From: JALHOQ01 sp038144835
Lineage (GTDB): Bacteria > Bdellovibrionota > Bdellovibrionia > Bdellovibrionales > UBA1609
NCBI GenBank assembly: GCA_038144835.1
Contig: JAYQON010000060.1
Span: 1-18,604, forward strand
Length of the DNA: 18,604 nt
Reading direction: 5' to 3'
Part shown: positions 1 through 7,772 of the stretch, one piece after another
Numbering within the stretch: the stretch's first letter is position 1
How the letters are laid out: each line of letters opens with the position of its first letter
Notes under the pieces: model-generated
Seen by the model: only the letters and a program-made list of their open reading frames with translations
Told to the model about the DNA's origin: nothing
Database searches by the model: none
Translations under genes and position numbers: made by a program

Positions 1-445
1 TGCTGCCCGCCTTCATTTTCATGATCGTATCAATGATCTCCTGGGGTGTTTGTCCCTCGAGAGGCAGGTGATGTTGGGGGCAATGCGGGACACCCACTCG
101 TGAGAAGAGTAAACGCAAATAATCGTAAATCTCCGTCACTGTCCCCACAGTTGAACGAGGGTTGGTGCTGATCGATTTTTGATCTATAGCAATGGCAGGA
201 GAAAGTCCCTCAATCGAGTCGACCTCGGGCTTTTTGACTTGGTCGAGAAACTGACGAGCATACGTCGATAAGCTTTCAATAAATCGCCTCTGACCTTCGG
301 CAAAAACAGTATCAAAAGCCAGCGAGGACTTGCCGCTACCACTCAATCCTGTAATCACCGTAATTTGTCCACGCGGTATAAAGACATCCAGATTTTTTAG
401 GTTATGTTCCCGAGCGCCTTTTACCTGAATTCCATCTTCGCGCAA
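1..445 (-). CDS. uvrA: Excinuclease ABC subunit A (UvrA), N-terminal part, cut by window edge
   Basis: UvrA is the damage-recognising ABC ATPase of nucleotide excision repair; it loads UvrB onto lesions in the cytoplasm. I translated the 148 visible residues by hand. They begin LREDGIQVKGAREHNLKNL, followed by the Walker A segment GLSGSGKSSLAFDT at about residues 33-46, then EGQRRFIESLSTYARQFL, EGLSPAIAIDQKS and NPRSTVGTVTEIYDYLRLLF, all standard UvrA N-terminal signatures. I chose the TTG at 445-443 as start because GGAG lies 7 bases upstream (456-453), inside the last codons of the fur-like gene. An in-frame ATG at 481-479 would add 12 residues and overlap that gene, but it has no clear ribosome site. 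The gap between the two genes is 4 bases, so co-transcription and translational coupling are likely. The rest of the gene lies before base 1. Confidence 0.95.
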   Translation of the reverse strand, partial: MREDGIQVKGAREHNLKNLDVFIPRGQITVITGLSGSGKSSLAFDTVFAEGQRRFIESLSTYARQFLDQVKKPEVDSIEGLSPAIAIDQKSISTNPRSTVGTVTEIYDYLRLLFSRVGVPHCPQHHLPLEGQTPQEIIDTIMKMKAGS

Positions 446-449
446 ATTC

Positions 450-947
450 TTACTCCGTCTGACAGAGGGGACAAACCCCATAGAGTTCAAGCACGTGGTG
501 AGTTAGGCGAAAATTATGCGCTTTTGCAACTTGCTCTTGCAAGCTTTCAATTTTCTGACTTTCAAATTCCACGATTTGTCCACACTGAATGCAAGTGAGA
601 TGATCATGATGCTTTCGCGGTGTTAATTCGTAACGTGCGGGCAAACCACCCATACGTACTTCTGTCACCATATTCTGCTCGGCCATTTTGCGTAAGAATC
701 GATAAACCGTGGCAAAACCAATTTCAGGATATTTGGCGTTGACGGATTCAAAAACCTCTTGAGCCGTCACATGCGCACGCCCCTCACTGAGGCTTTCTAA
801 AATTGCAATTCGCTGTTGCGTCACTTTTAAACCCATCTGCCGAATCATTCGACGAAAGGTTGCAGGATCCACGGGATCTCGGCGAATTAACTTTTCAGGT
901 TCAACCGGTTGACGGCCTTTAACTAGATTGGGTGTCGCAGCTTCCAT
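450..947 (-). CDS. Fur-family metal- or peroxide-responsive repressor
   Basis: The 165-residue protein has the Fur layout. A winged helix with the recognition segment IGFATVYRFLRKM (about 76-88) is followed by the regulatory-metal motif KHHDHLTCIQCG (112-123). Two CxxC pairs (C119/C122 and C159/C162) would hold the structural zinc seen in many Fur and PerR proteins. The IVEFES stretch carries Glu where PerR proteins usually have the oxidisable Asp region, which leans toward Fur rather than PerR, but Zur, Mur and PerR cannot be excluded. The N-terminus is about 30 residues longer than in typical Fur, with a charged segment before FRRMIRQMGLKVTQQR. The ATG has no close Shine-Dalgarno; AAGG lies 13 bases away. 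A TTGACA box and an ATTGCAAT palindrome lie just upstream, so self-regulation is plausible. uvrA follows 4 bases after the stop. Confidence 0.9.
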   Translation of the reverse strand: MEAATPNLVKGRQPVEPEKLIRRDPVDPATFRRMIRQMGLKVTQQRIAILESLSEGRAHVTAQEVFESVNAKYPEIGFATVYRFLRKMAEQNMVTEVRMGGLPARYELTPRKHHDHLTCIQCGQIVEFESQKIESLQEQVAKAHNFRLTHHVLELYGVCPLCQTE

Positions 948-953
948 GAGAAA

Positions 954-982
954 GAGCTAACCTTATTGAAAACGACTGTCAA
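954..982 (-). promoter_or_regulatory. Candidate promoter of the fur-like gene
   Basis: On the minus strand a consensus TTGACA (982-977) is followed after 17 bases by TAGCTC (959-954), a weak -10. If used, transcription would start within a few bases of the ATG at 947, giving an almost leaderless mRNA. That would fit the missing Shine-Dalgarno. The -35 is strong, the -10 is poor, so the call is tentative. Confidence 0.35.
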
Positions 983-992
983 TTGCAATGAA
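979..992. promoter_or_regulatory. Candidate operator palindrome upstream of the fur-like gene
   Basis: TCAATTGCAATGAA has a perfect 8-bp palindromic core, ATTGCAAT, and overlaps the TTGACA -35 box of the fur-like gene. A near-copy, TGAATTGCAATCAA, lies on the minus strand at 11361-11348, in front of the secreted-protein gene. The pair fits the pattern TSAATTGCAATSAA. The core also occurs inside two genes (802-809 and 15421-15428), so the link to regulation is only suggestive. Confidence 0.3.
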
Positions 993-995
993 TGG

Positions 996-2018
996 TTAGG
1001 TCGATGAGATTCCTAACGATTTCAAACTGTTGACATCCAAAAGCCCACAATAGACTTTTACTAACCAATCCGGAACCTCAACAGCATTGTGAACCCGCAC
1101 AGGCGCTCGCCACCCCAAGCGCTCACAGAAAACTGCAAACAAACGACGCAAAGCCGAATCATCCTGGAGTCGAACCTCTACCTCACCCAAAAGTTCCTGC
1201 GTACGAGTGCGCGACACTTTCAAGACTGTTTTTTCTACCAAAGAGCGACGTGCAACGCTCAAAGACTCGAGCCCCAGAAAAAGCGACCAGGCACAAAATC
1301 TTCTAAATTCAATTTGCTCTACCGGGACAGCCAACAAGAAATCTAAAGCTGAAGTCGCATTTTCATGCGCGCTGGCCTCAACTTCATCGCGGGAAGGCAC
1401 AAGATGCCGCCCCACTTTCTCATCATCAAATTGATCTTTCAGTAAGTTCACTTTCTGCAAAAACAACCCAAAGTGATGAGCTCGAATAAGAGCAGCTTGA
1501 GTCATTTGAAAGCGAGGTTCAACCCGAGCCACAAGCTTGGCCAAGAGCTCACCGACGACACCGGCAACAAAAAAACAATACTGATTCACCTCGCCCAATG
1601 TGTGCAGTCGCATCGGCCTGTGGGCGCTAAAATGCTGCATTCCAAGAGACATACTGTGGACAAGATCGCGCAGAATTTCATGCACGGGAGAAGGCAGCTG
1701 ATGGTAATCTTTGAGTAGTCTCTGGTTCACTGATAAAAGCGCTACTTCTCGGTCCGGCAACTCCGGAAAACCACTGACGAGTTCGTCCAATGCATTCACT
1801 CGATTTGCATCGATTAACGCTGCATCAAAAGCCTTAAAGGCCGCCTTTTGCTGCTCAGCTTCAACCCAAGGAGCGTCTTCGATAGTATCTACAATCCGAC
1901 ATAGAAGATAACTTAACCCCACCCAGTCTCGCAGAGGTGAGGGCAGCTGTCTTATACAAAAGGCAAAGCTGCGACTCACTCGATCCAAGTGCGATTGGTA
2001 AAAATCAGCATTCGACAT
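996..2018 (-). CDS. Squalene synthase (farnesyl-diphosphate farnesyltransferase type)
   Basis: The 340-residue protein belongs to the trans-isoprenyl diphosphate synthases that join head to head (squalene/phytoene synthase family). The N-terminal SRSFAFCIRQLP leads into the first aspartate motif DTIED (44-48). YCFFVAGVVGELLAKL (147-162) follows, then FGLFLQKVNLLKDQFDDE (183-200), the second Mg-diphosphate motif. The YCxxVAGxVG and FLQKxN signatures resemble the eukaryotic-type squalene synthase more than bacterial HpnC/HpnD or phytoene synthase CrtB. Both aspartate motifs are intact, so activity on farnesyl diphosphate is expected. The ATG is preceded by AGAGG with a 4-base spacer. The AsmA-like gene lies 59 bases upstream on the same strand, suggesting an operon. 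No squalene-hopene cyclase or squalene oxidase gene is visible, so the fate of the product is unknown. Phytoene or dehydrosqualene synthesis remains possible. Confidence 0.88.
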   Translation of the reverse strand: MSNADFYQSHLDRVSRSFAFCIRQLPSPLRDWVGLSYLLCRIVDTIEDAPWVEAEQQKAAFKAFDAALIDANRVNALDELVSGFPELPDREVALLSVNQRLLKDYHQLPSPVHEILRDLVHSMSLGMQHFSAHRPMRLHTLGEVNQYCFFVAGVVGELLAKLVARVEPRFQMTQAALIRAHHFGLFLQKVNLLKDQFDDEKVGRHLVPSRDEVEASAHENATSALDFLLAVPVEQIEFRRFCAWSLFLGLESLSVARRSLVEKTVLKVSRTRTQELLGEVEVRLQDDSALRRLFAVFCERLGWRAPVRVHNAVEVPDWLVKVYCGLLDVNSLKSLGISST

Positions 2019-2077
2019 TCGGCCTCTGACTTTGAAGTAGCCTCAAGCCAAGGTCAATACTTTCACTCTCCAAACTT

Positions 2078-4885
2078 TCACTTTCCGAAAATGTCCTGCA
2101 AGAGCTTCTTAGCCTCTTTTTCAATAGCCTTAGTGCCGTTTTTTTTAATCTTCTGGACAAGCTTCTTTTTTTCACAATCCAAAGCCCGTGCAGCAATTTT
2201 TTCTGCCATGGCCACAAGGATCGTCATATCTGGCCGGAGTAAGTCACCCTTAATAGCCAAAGGCATCAATAACCGCCCTTGAGCGTCCGCATTACCTTCC
2301 TGGACACAACCTTTGAATGGGGATTGAGTCCACGCAAAAACTCCCACAAAATCTCCTTGCATCGAAGGTATTAACGCCTTGCCTTTGACATTTAGTTCAC
2401 TTCCATCTCGATCCTGCGCGTGAACCACAGGCAACTGAATAACGCCCGAAGCCAAATTGAACTCAGCCTGTAAGCGGCCATGCAAAGGCTCCACTTTCAC
2501 GGGCGAAACTGGGATCGGAATTTTTTTTAATAGAGCGTTAATCATTTCTCCAATTTTTAGACCGTTGAGAGTGATTGGTTCAAACCGAGCCTTTCCGGCT
2601 AGCTTGAGCGTACTTAAAAAATCCTTTTGCCCTGTCAATAATGCATCAAACTCGGCCTGACCTTCACTTTTGCCCGTGGCAAATGATTTAAAATCTGGCT
2701 TTAGAAATTCTAAAACCTTTTCCACAGTCAAATTTTTCCAAACGGCTAAGCCGCGAACACGAGGAAAAGCCTCAAAAAGAGGGATGGTGAAATCGCGAAT
2801 CCCCACTCGTCCAGCAAAAATCTCATTAAGAATAGCTTCGCCACGCCACCTCCCCGCCCCAAGGTGGCCACGTAGGGTAAGCTTTTGGGCTTCAAGTTTG
2901 CCGATTTTCACAACACCGAGGTCAACTGCAGTTTTTAAATTTAAGCGCTCAGTCAAAGCTCCTTTAGGCAACAAACCGCCAACCGAGGGAGCGCCATAGT
3001 ATTTCTTTACTGAGTCCTCTGCATTTTCTTTATTGCCTGAGCTCTGTTGTACCCAGACGTACTCAGGAACTTTCAGATCGACGTGTCCACTCACTTTAAG
3101 TGGCCAGTCCAACCATTTGTCATCCAGTGAGACTCGACCATCCAATGCAAGCTCACCGCTCAATTCCCCTTGCGGAATTGAGTCACGCAAGAAAGGAAAA
3201 CCTTTACGTAATTCACCTAAATTTACTCCCTTGAGATTTAACTTGAGTTTTAGTTTTGGTGATTCGTGTAAAGCCACCTGACCAATAACTCCCAAGTCCG
3301 CAGCGTAGGTTTTTAGACTGAGATTTTCGATATTCAAAGACTCGTGGGCGCTTTTTAACTTAAAAGACATATTAAATTCCCGCCCCGCCTCTTTGCGTAG
3401 AGGCCCCGACCCGAGAACGGCTGACTTCAAATCAATAATCCCGAGCGCGGACAAACGCCGCGGAAGGCCTTGATCAATTTCTCCATTAACCTCCACGGAT
3501 GAGCGCACTGGACCAGATAAAGTCAGCTGATTTGTTTGCTGATGAACATCCGCCGCAAAATTCTTAAGCCGCAGCGACTCAATCAAGAAACGGCCTCGCG
3601 CGGGGTCCGCGAGGTCTCCTAAAAACCTTACAAGTAAAGACATCTCGCCCGTTGGCGAAATTTTCTGCAGAGGCAAAATCCATTTACCCAAGCCGACCAG
3701 AGCCACTTTTGGCAACGCCACCCTCAGATCCGCCTTCCAGGGAGAATTCAAGACTAGCTTGCCATTTATGCCCGCTTCAAGGGTTCCCAGTTGCAACCAA
3801 AATTCGCCCACATTTAGAATTTGATCAGCGGCCAAACCGGCTTCTATTTTAAAAGCCAACGGAGTGCCTGCGGGTTTATCAAAATACCCAGACCAATGCG
3901 TGCTTGCCCCACGCAAATCCGCCTTAGCCCGCAGGGAGGTGATGATAAGTTTATTAGCAGAGACTGAAAAAGCCGAGTCCACATCTGCACTGATGGGCCC
4001 CAACAGTTGAATTGCGGGATGTGACCAATTCACATCTGCACTCAACCCGTGAACCAGTAATTGACCCTCTCCATGCCACCCCTCGGGAGAGGAGCTCTTG
4101 CTCAATTCTGCCTTTAGGTTGACGCTTCCCCGCCAATTTTTTGCTGGAATCAGATGTGGTGGCCGTGGCAAAAGCGACAAATCTGGCACTTGCAATGCCA
4201 CGGACCACTGGTGGCGATCCTCAAGCAAAAAACTCGAACCGTTAACTTGAGCATTCAGCCCCGCAAACGTCGCGTTCAAATTCACCGCTTTCAAGGTCTC
4301 AAGACTGAGAGTCAAATTGTCACCAGAAAGCGTTACCGGGAGTTCTCCGGGCACCTGCGACACCCCCACAAGCCCCCGCAAATTTAGCTGGGCCGCCGAG
4401 CGTAGCAAGAGCTTTTGCTTTAGACTCAAGTTCAAATCGCGCAAAACAAACTGAGAAAAATCAACTACCCCTGCCTCGACGATCAATTCATAACCGACCT
4501 CGGGCAAAGTGTGAAATGCCGCGCCCTTTTGGGGCGCAGCTGGGCTGATGGGAATATCTTGCCGCAGCTTTTCAACAGAAGCAGCTGTAACCACCGGAGA
4601 GTTCAAATACACACGCACAGAATAGGGAGGGCGCCAGGCTAAAACTTCCAATTGAAGAGATTTCCATTTGAAGCTCAATCCCTGAACAGCCAACTGAGAG
4701 GGACCAACTTGCAATTGTAATGGCCAGCGCCAGGCCAGGCTTACTGGACCTAACTCGATCGGGACTCCCAGTTGGGATTCAAGCCGAACCTGGATAGCGC
4801 GATGAAAGAGGCCCTGATTAAAAGCCAAAATGGAACTCAACGAAAGTAGCAAAAACAGAAGCAGTATCGCCAATAGCCAACGCAT
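2078..4885 (-). CDS. AsmA-like (YhdP/TamB-type) envelope protein, 935 residues
   Basis: The protein starts with a single hydrophobic anchor (MRWLLAILLLFLLLSLSSIL, about 1-22) and continues as a long, beta-rich periplasmic chain with no Cys-based or catalytic motif. The opening, where LESQLGVPIELGPVSLAW follows the anchor, is typical of the AsmA superfamily. So is the C-terminal domain: a MINALLKKI segment, then hydrophobic beta strands, then LLRPDMTILVAMAEKIAARAL. Known members such as YhdP, TamB and YdbH are thought to form hydrophobic grooves that move phospholipids between inner and outer membrane; that role here is inference from family. The C-terminus ends in a Lys-rich helix (CEKKKLVQKIKKNGTKAIEK). 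No clear Shine-Dalgarno precedes the ATG. A hairpin at 4902-4919 lies 16 bases upstream. The squalene synthase gene follows on the same strand. Confidence 0.85.
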   Translation of the reverse strand: MRWLLAILLLFLLLSLSSILAFNQGLFHRAIQVRLESQLGVPIELGPVSLAWRWPLQLQVGPSQLAVQGLSFKWKSLQLEVLAWRPPYSVRVYLNSPVVTAASVEKLRQDIPISPAAPQKGAAFHTLPEVGYELIVEAGVVDFSQFVLRDLNLSLKQKLLLRSAAQLNLRGLVGVSQVPGELPVTLSGDNLTLSLETLKAVNLNATFAGLNAQVNGSSFLLEDRHQWSVALQVPDLSLLPRPPHLIPAKNWRGSVNLKAELSKSSSPEGWHGEGQLLVHGLSADVNWSHPAIQLLGPISADVDSAFSVSANKLIITSLRAKADLRGASTHWSGYFDKPAGTPLAFKIEAGLAADQILNVGEFWLQLGTLEAGINGKLVLNSPWKADLRVALPKVALVGLGKWILPLQKISPTGEMSLLVRFLGDLADPARGRFLIESLRLKNFAADVHQQTNQLTLSGPVRSSVEVNGEIDQGLPRRLSALGIIDLKSAVLGSGPLRKEAGREFNMSFKLKSAHESLNIENLSLKTYAADLGVIGQVALHESPKLKLKLNLKGVNLGELRKGFPFLRDSIPQGELSGELALDGRVSLDDKWLDWPLKVSGHVDLKVPEYVWVQQSSGNKENAEDSVKKYYGAPSVGGLLPKGALTERLNLKTAVDLGVVKIGKLEAQKLTLRGHLGAGRWRGEAILNEIFAGRVGIRDFTIPLFEAFPRVRGLAVWKNLTVEKVLEFLKPDFKSFATGKSEGQAEFDALLTGQKDFLSTLKLAGKARFEPITLNGLKIGEMINALLKKIPIPVSPVKVEPLHGRLQAEFNLASGVIQLPVVHAQDRDGSELNVKGKALIPSMQGDFVGVFAWTQSPFKGCVQEGNADAQGRLLMPLAIKGDLLRPDMTILVAMAEKIAARALDCEKKKLVQKIKKNGTKAIEKEAKKLLQDIFGK

Positions 4886-4901
4886 GGATTTAAAATGACA
4901 C

Positions 4902-4919
4902 CGACTCTTGTCGGAGTCG
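4902..4919. repeat. Inverted repeat, 6-bp arms, before the AsmA-like gene
   Basis: CGACTC (4902-4907) and GAGTCG (4914-4919) form a perfect stem around a 6-base loop. A competing stem CCGAC/GTCGG (4901-4905 with 4910-4914) uses overlapping bases. It lies 16 bases upstream of the AsmA-like start codon, so it could be an mRNA hairpin or a protein site. Confidence 0.5.
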
Positions 4920-4934
4920 ACGCCATTGTGCGAT

Positions 4935-4946
4935 GCATTTAAATGC
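4935..4946. promoter_or_regulatory. Perfect 12-bp palindrome GCATTTAAATGC, candidate operator
   Basis: GCATTTAAATGC equals its own reverse complement over 12 bases. It sits in the 124-bp divergent region, at the place where the -35 of the sucA promoter would fall (about 4943-4948). A repressor or activator dimer could bind here and control one or both directions. No known operator consensus was recognised. Confidence 0.45.
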
Positions 4947-4962
4947 CCACAAGGTTACCTCT

Positions 4963-4971
4963 TGGTATAAA
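4963..4971 (+). promoter_or_regulatory. Candidate extended -10 promoter of sucA-sucB-lpd
   Basis: TGGTATAAA matches the extended -10 pattern TGnTATAAT closely. No good -35 is present at the right distance, which is usual for extended -10 promoters and suggests dependence on an activator. The start would be near 4978, leaving a leader of about 32 bases before sucA. Confidence 0.5.
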
Positions 4972-4972
4972 T

Positions 4973-4996
4973 ATGTTGTACGTCTTCACACAACAT
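4973..4996. repeat. Inverted repeat ATGTTGT/ACAACAT in the sucA leader
   Basis: ATGTTGT (4973-4979) and ACAACAT (4990-4996) are perfect 7-bp inverted arms around a 10-base centre. The repeat spans the predicted transcription start and ends two bases before the GGAG ribosome site (4999-5002). As DNA it could be a repressor site at the start point. If the true start is a little upstream it could be a leader hairpin. Confidence 0.5.
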
Positions 4997-5009
4997 CTGG
5001 AGTTATGTT

Positions 5010-7754
5010 TTGGAACGCATAAGTTCTGTCAATCGCTCGAATCTTGAATACATCGAATCTCTGTACCAAACTTTTCAGCAAGCCCCTGAAGCACTGGAAC
5101 CTCAATGGCGATATTTCTTCGAGGGTATGGACTTTGCTCAAAGATTGCCAGGAGAGCCACCAACAACAGGTTCATTCCCGGCCTCTGAACTCAATGTCTA
5201 CAATTTGATTGAGCATTATCGGGCTTACGGTCACTTAAAAGCGGATCTAGATCCGCTAAAAATTGCCAGCCCCGCAAGTGACTCTTTCAGCCTTGCCAAT
5301 TTCGGATTAAACAATGCCGACCTTGAACAAACATTTTCCATAGGATCTATCCTAGGGTTGGGCTCGGCTAAACTTAAAGACATCATTGCCCACCTTGAAA
5401 AAGCTTACTGCCAAACCCTTACTCTGCAAGTAGCCGAATGCCGACCTGAAGTGCGTGATTGGTTTCGTCACGAATTTGAGAAGGAACCGTCAACGCTGAC
5501 TTTCAAGCCAGAAGAACGCCAGGAAATATTTAAACAGCTGGCCCGCACTGAGTCTTTAGAAAAATTCATTCACACACGGTACGTAGGAACTAAGCGCTTT
5601 TCCATTGAAGGGGGCGACGCGCTCATTCCAATGCTTGAAAGGGGTATGCTCAAAGGCTCATCCCTTGGCGTTGAGGAAATTGTTATTGGCATGGCCCATC
5701 GAGGCCGTATCAACGTTTTAGCAAACTTTATGGATAAAGCTCTGGAAATTATATTTTCAGAATTCGACGGTACCGCCTTTGAGCACTTCGACTACGATGG
5801 CGACGTGAAGTACCACCTAGGTTATTCCGTTGATAAAAACACTCCCAACGGACCCTGTCACATCTCACTGGCATTTAACCCATCGCACTTGGAAGCTGTC
5901 GATCCCGTAGTTCTGGGTATGGCACGAGCCAAACAGCGTCGACGCCAAGACACCAAAGATCGCAAAAAAGTCGTCCCCATTTTAATTCATGGTGACGCGG
6001 CCTTTGCCGGTCAAGGAGTAGTCACGGAAACTTTGCAACTATCTCGTCTGCAAGGCTATACAGTCGGTGGAACTGTACATGTGATTGTCAACAATCAGGT
6101 CGGCTTTACCACTGACCCCAAAGACTCCCGCAGTGTATTGTACTCTTCAGATGTAGCCAAAGTGATTAAAGCTCCCGTGCTTTTGGTTAACGGAGATGAC
6201 GTTGAAGCCTGCGTTCGCGCGATGGATCTAGCCATGCGGTTTCGTCAGCAATTCGGCGAGGACATTGTGATCGATCTCATCTGTTATCGTCGTTTTGGCC
6301 ACAACGAGGGAGACGAGCCCGCATTTACGCAACCTATGATGTACGAGCGCATTCGCCAGCGTCCGACCTTAATGAACCTCTACCTGGATGCGTTGGATCA
6401 AAACGGCACTATGAAACGCGCTGAGGGCGAGGCTTTTTACAAAGAAAAGATCGATAACTTACAAAAAATTCTCGACCACACGCGAAAAAATCGACCAATT
6501 GTGAAACCTGATGCCTTTGGTGGCTGCTGGAGCGGCTTACGCCGCGGACGGTTGGAAGATTTTGATCAAATCGTAGACACGCGAGCTTCGCAAAACACTC
6601 TCGACAAGGTCGTGGGCGCAATTTGCGAAGAACCTAAGGGAATAAATATTCATCCCAAGCTCAGCAAACTCATTCAGGTGCGTAAAAACATGGCTGATAA
6701 GGGGCAACTAGATTGGGCCATGGGCGAACTTCTGGCCTATGGAAGCCTTTGCCTGGAAGGAACACCTGTGCGCCTCTCCGGTCAGGACTGTAAACGCGGC
6801 ACGTTTACTCATCGTCAAGCTGTCTACTTCGATGTACAAACAGGCAAAGAGCATTGCCCTCTTGCGACCCTCAATCCCGAAAAGGGAGAGTTCGTTGTCT
6901 ATAACTCCCCGCTCTCTGAGATGGCTGTGCTAGGTTTTGAATACGGCAATTCATGTTCTGACCCTACCTTCATGACTATTTGGGAGGCGCAGTTCGGTGA
7001 TTTTGCCAATGGAGCTCAGATCATTATTGACCAGTTCTTAAGCTCCAGCGAAGAAAAATGGGCCCGTGGTTCCGGACTTACCCTACTTTTACCTCATGGT
7101 TATGAGGGCCAAGGTCCAGAGCATTCGAGTGCTCGACTTGAACGCTTTTTGCAACTTTGCGCCCAAGCCAATATGCAAGTTTGCAACCTCACCACACCTG
7201 CGAATTTGTTCCATGTTTTGCGCCGGCAGATGAAGAGAGACTTCCGTAAACCGTTGATTATCATGTCTCCCAAATCTCTTCTCCGTCATCCCAAAGTTAT
7301 TTCAGGATGGAAGGAGTTTACCGATGGACACTTTCTCGAGGTGATTGGTGACCCCAAAGCCACTGACCCAAAAAAAATTGAAACTCTCGTTCTGTGCTCT
7401 GGCAAACTTTACTATGACTTGGATGAGGCTCGTGAGAACAAATTCAAAAATTCTGCCAGTACGGCCCTCGTTCGTGTCGAGCAGCTTTACCCGTTTCCAC
7501 GTGTGCGCCTGGCGCCCTATCTCAGTGGTCTGCCAAAGCTCTCGCGCGTGATCTGGGCGCAAGAGGAGCCACGTAACATGGGGGCCTACTCCTGCATTCT
7601 GCCGCGATTAAATGAACTCATAGACGAACTTGGTAAAAAGAAGCTGCGGGTTGAATATGTGGGTCGCACTGAACGAGCGAGTCCTGCCGTGGGATCGCCT
7701 TATCAGCATCAAAAAGAGCAGCAACAAATCATTGAATCAGTTTTCAAAGGTTAA
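5010..7754 (+). CDS. sucA: 2-oxoglutarate dehydrogenase E1 component
   Basis: This thiamine-diphosphate enzyme decarboxylates 2-oxoglutarate and passes the succinyl group to E2 lipoate in the TCA cycle. At 914 residues it is close to the usual length (about 930). The N-terminal NLEYIESLYQTFQ and PQWRYFFEG form the E2-binding segment. Family motifs follow in order: GMAHRGRINVL (228-238, substrate His230), NPSHLEAVDPVVLG (290-303), GDAAFAGQG (328-336) and NNQVGFTT (361-368) for thiamine diphosphate and metal, and SPKSLLRHP in the transketolase C domain. The start is TTG: GGAG lies 7 bases upstream at 4999-5002. The nearby ATG at 5005 is in another frame, reaches a stop after five codons, and lies only 2 bases from the GGAG. 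sucB follows after 18 bases. Confidence 0.97.
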   Translation: MERISSVNRSNLEYIESLYQTFQQAPEALEPQWRYFFEGMDFAQRLPGEPPTTGSFPASELNVYNLIEHYRAYGHLKADLDPLKIASPASDSFSLANFGLNNADLEQTFSIGSILGLGSAKLKDIIAHLEKAYCQTLTLQVAECRPEVRDWFRHEFEKEPSTLTFKPEERQEIFKQLARTESLEKFIHTRYVGTKRFSIEGGDALIPMLERGMLKGSSLGVEEIVIGMAHRGRINVLANFMDKALEIIFSEFDGTAFEHFDYDGDVKYHLGYSVDKNTPNGPCHISLAFNPSHLEAVDPVVLGMARAKQRRRQDTKDRKKVVPILIHGDAAFAGQGVVTETLQLSRLQGYTVGGTVHVIVNNQVGFTTDPKDSRSVLYSSDVAKVIKAPVLLVNGDDVEACVRAMDLAMRFRQQFGEDIVIDLICYRRFGHNEGDEPAFTQPMMYERIRQRPTLMNLYLDALDQNGTMKRAEGEAFYKEKIDNLQKILDHTRKNRPIVKPDAFGGCWSGLRRGRLEDFDQIVDTRASQNTLDKVVGAICEEPKGINIHPKLSKLIQVRKNMADKGQLDWAMGELLAYGSLCLEGTPVRLSGQDCKRGTFTHRQAVYFDVQTGKEHCPLATLNPEKGEFVVYNSPLSEMAVLGFEYGNSCSDPTFMTIWEAQFGDFANGAQIIIDQFLSSSEEKWARGSGLTLLLPHGYEGQGPEHSSARLERFLQLCAQANMQVCNLTTPANLFHVLRRQMKRDFRKPLIIMSPKSLLRHPKVISGWKEFTDGHFLEVIGDPKATDPKKIETLVLCSGKLYYDLDEARENKFKNSASTALVRVEQLYPFPRVRLAPYLSGLPKLSRVIWAQEEPRNMGAYSCILPRLNELIDELGKKKLRVEYVGRTERASPAVGSPYQHQKEQQQIIESVFKG

Positions 7755-7772
7755 ACATAGGAGTCAGGCAAA

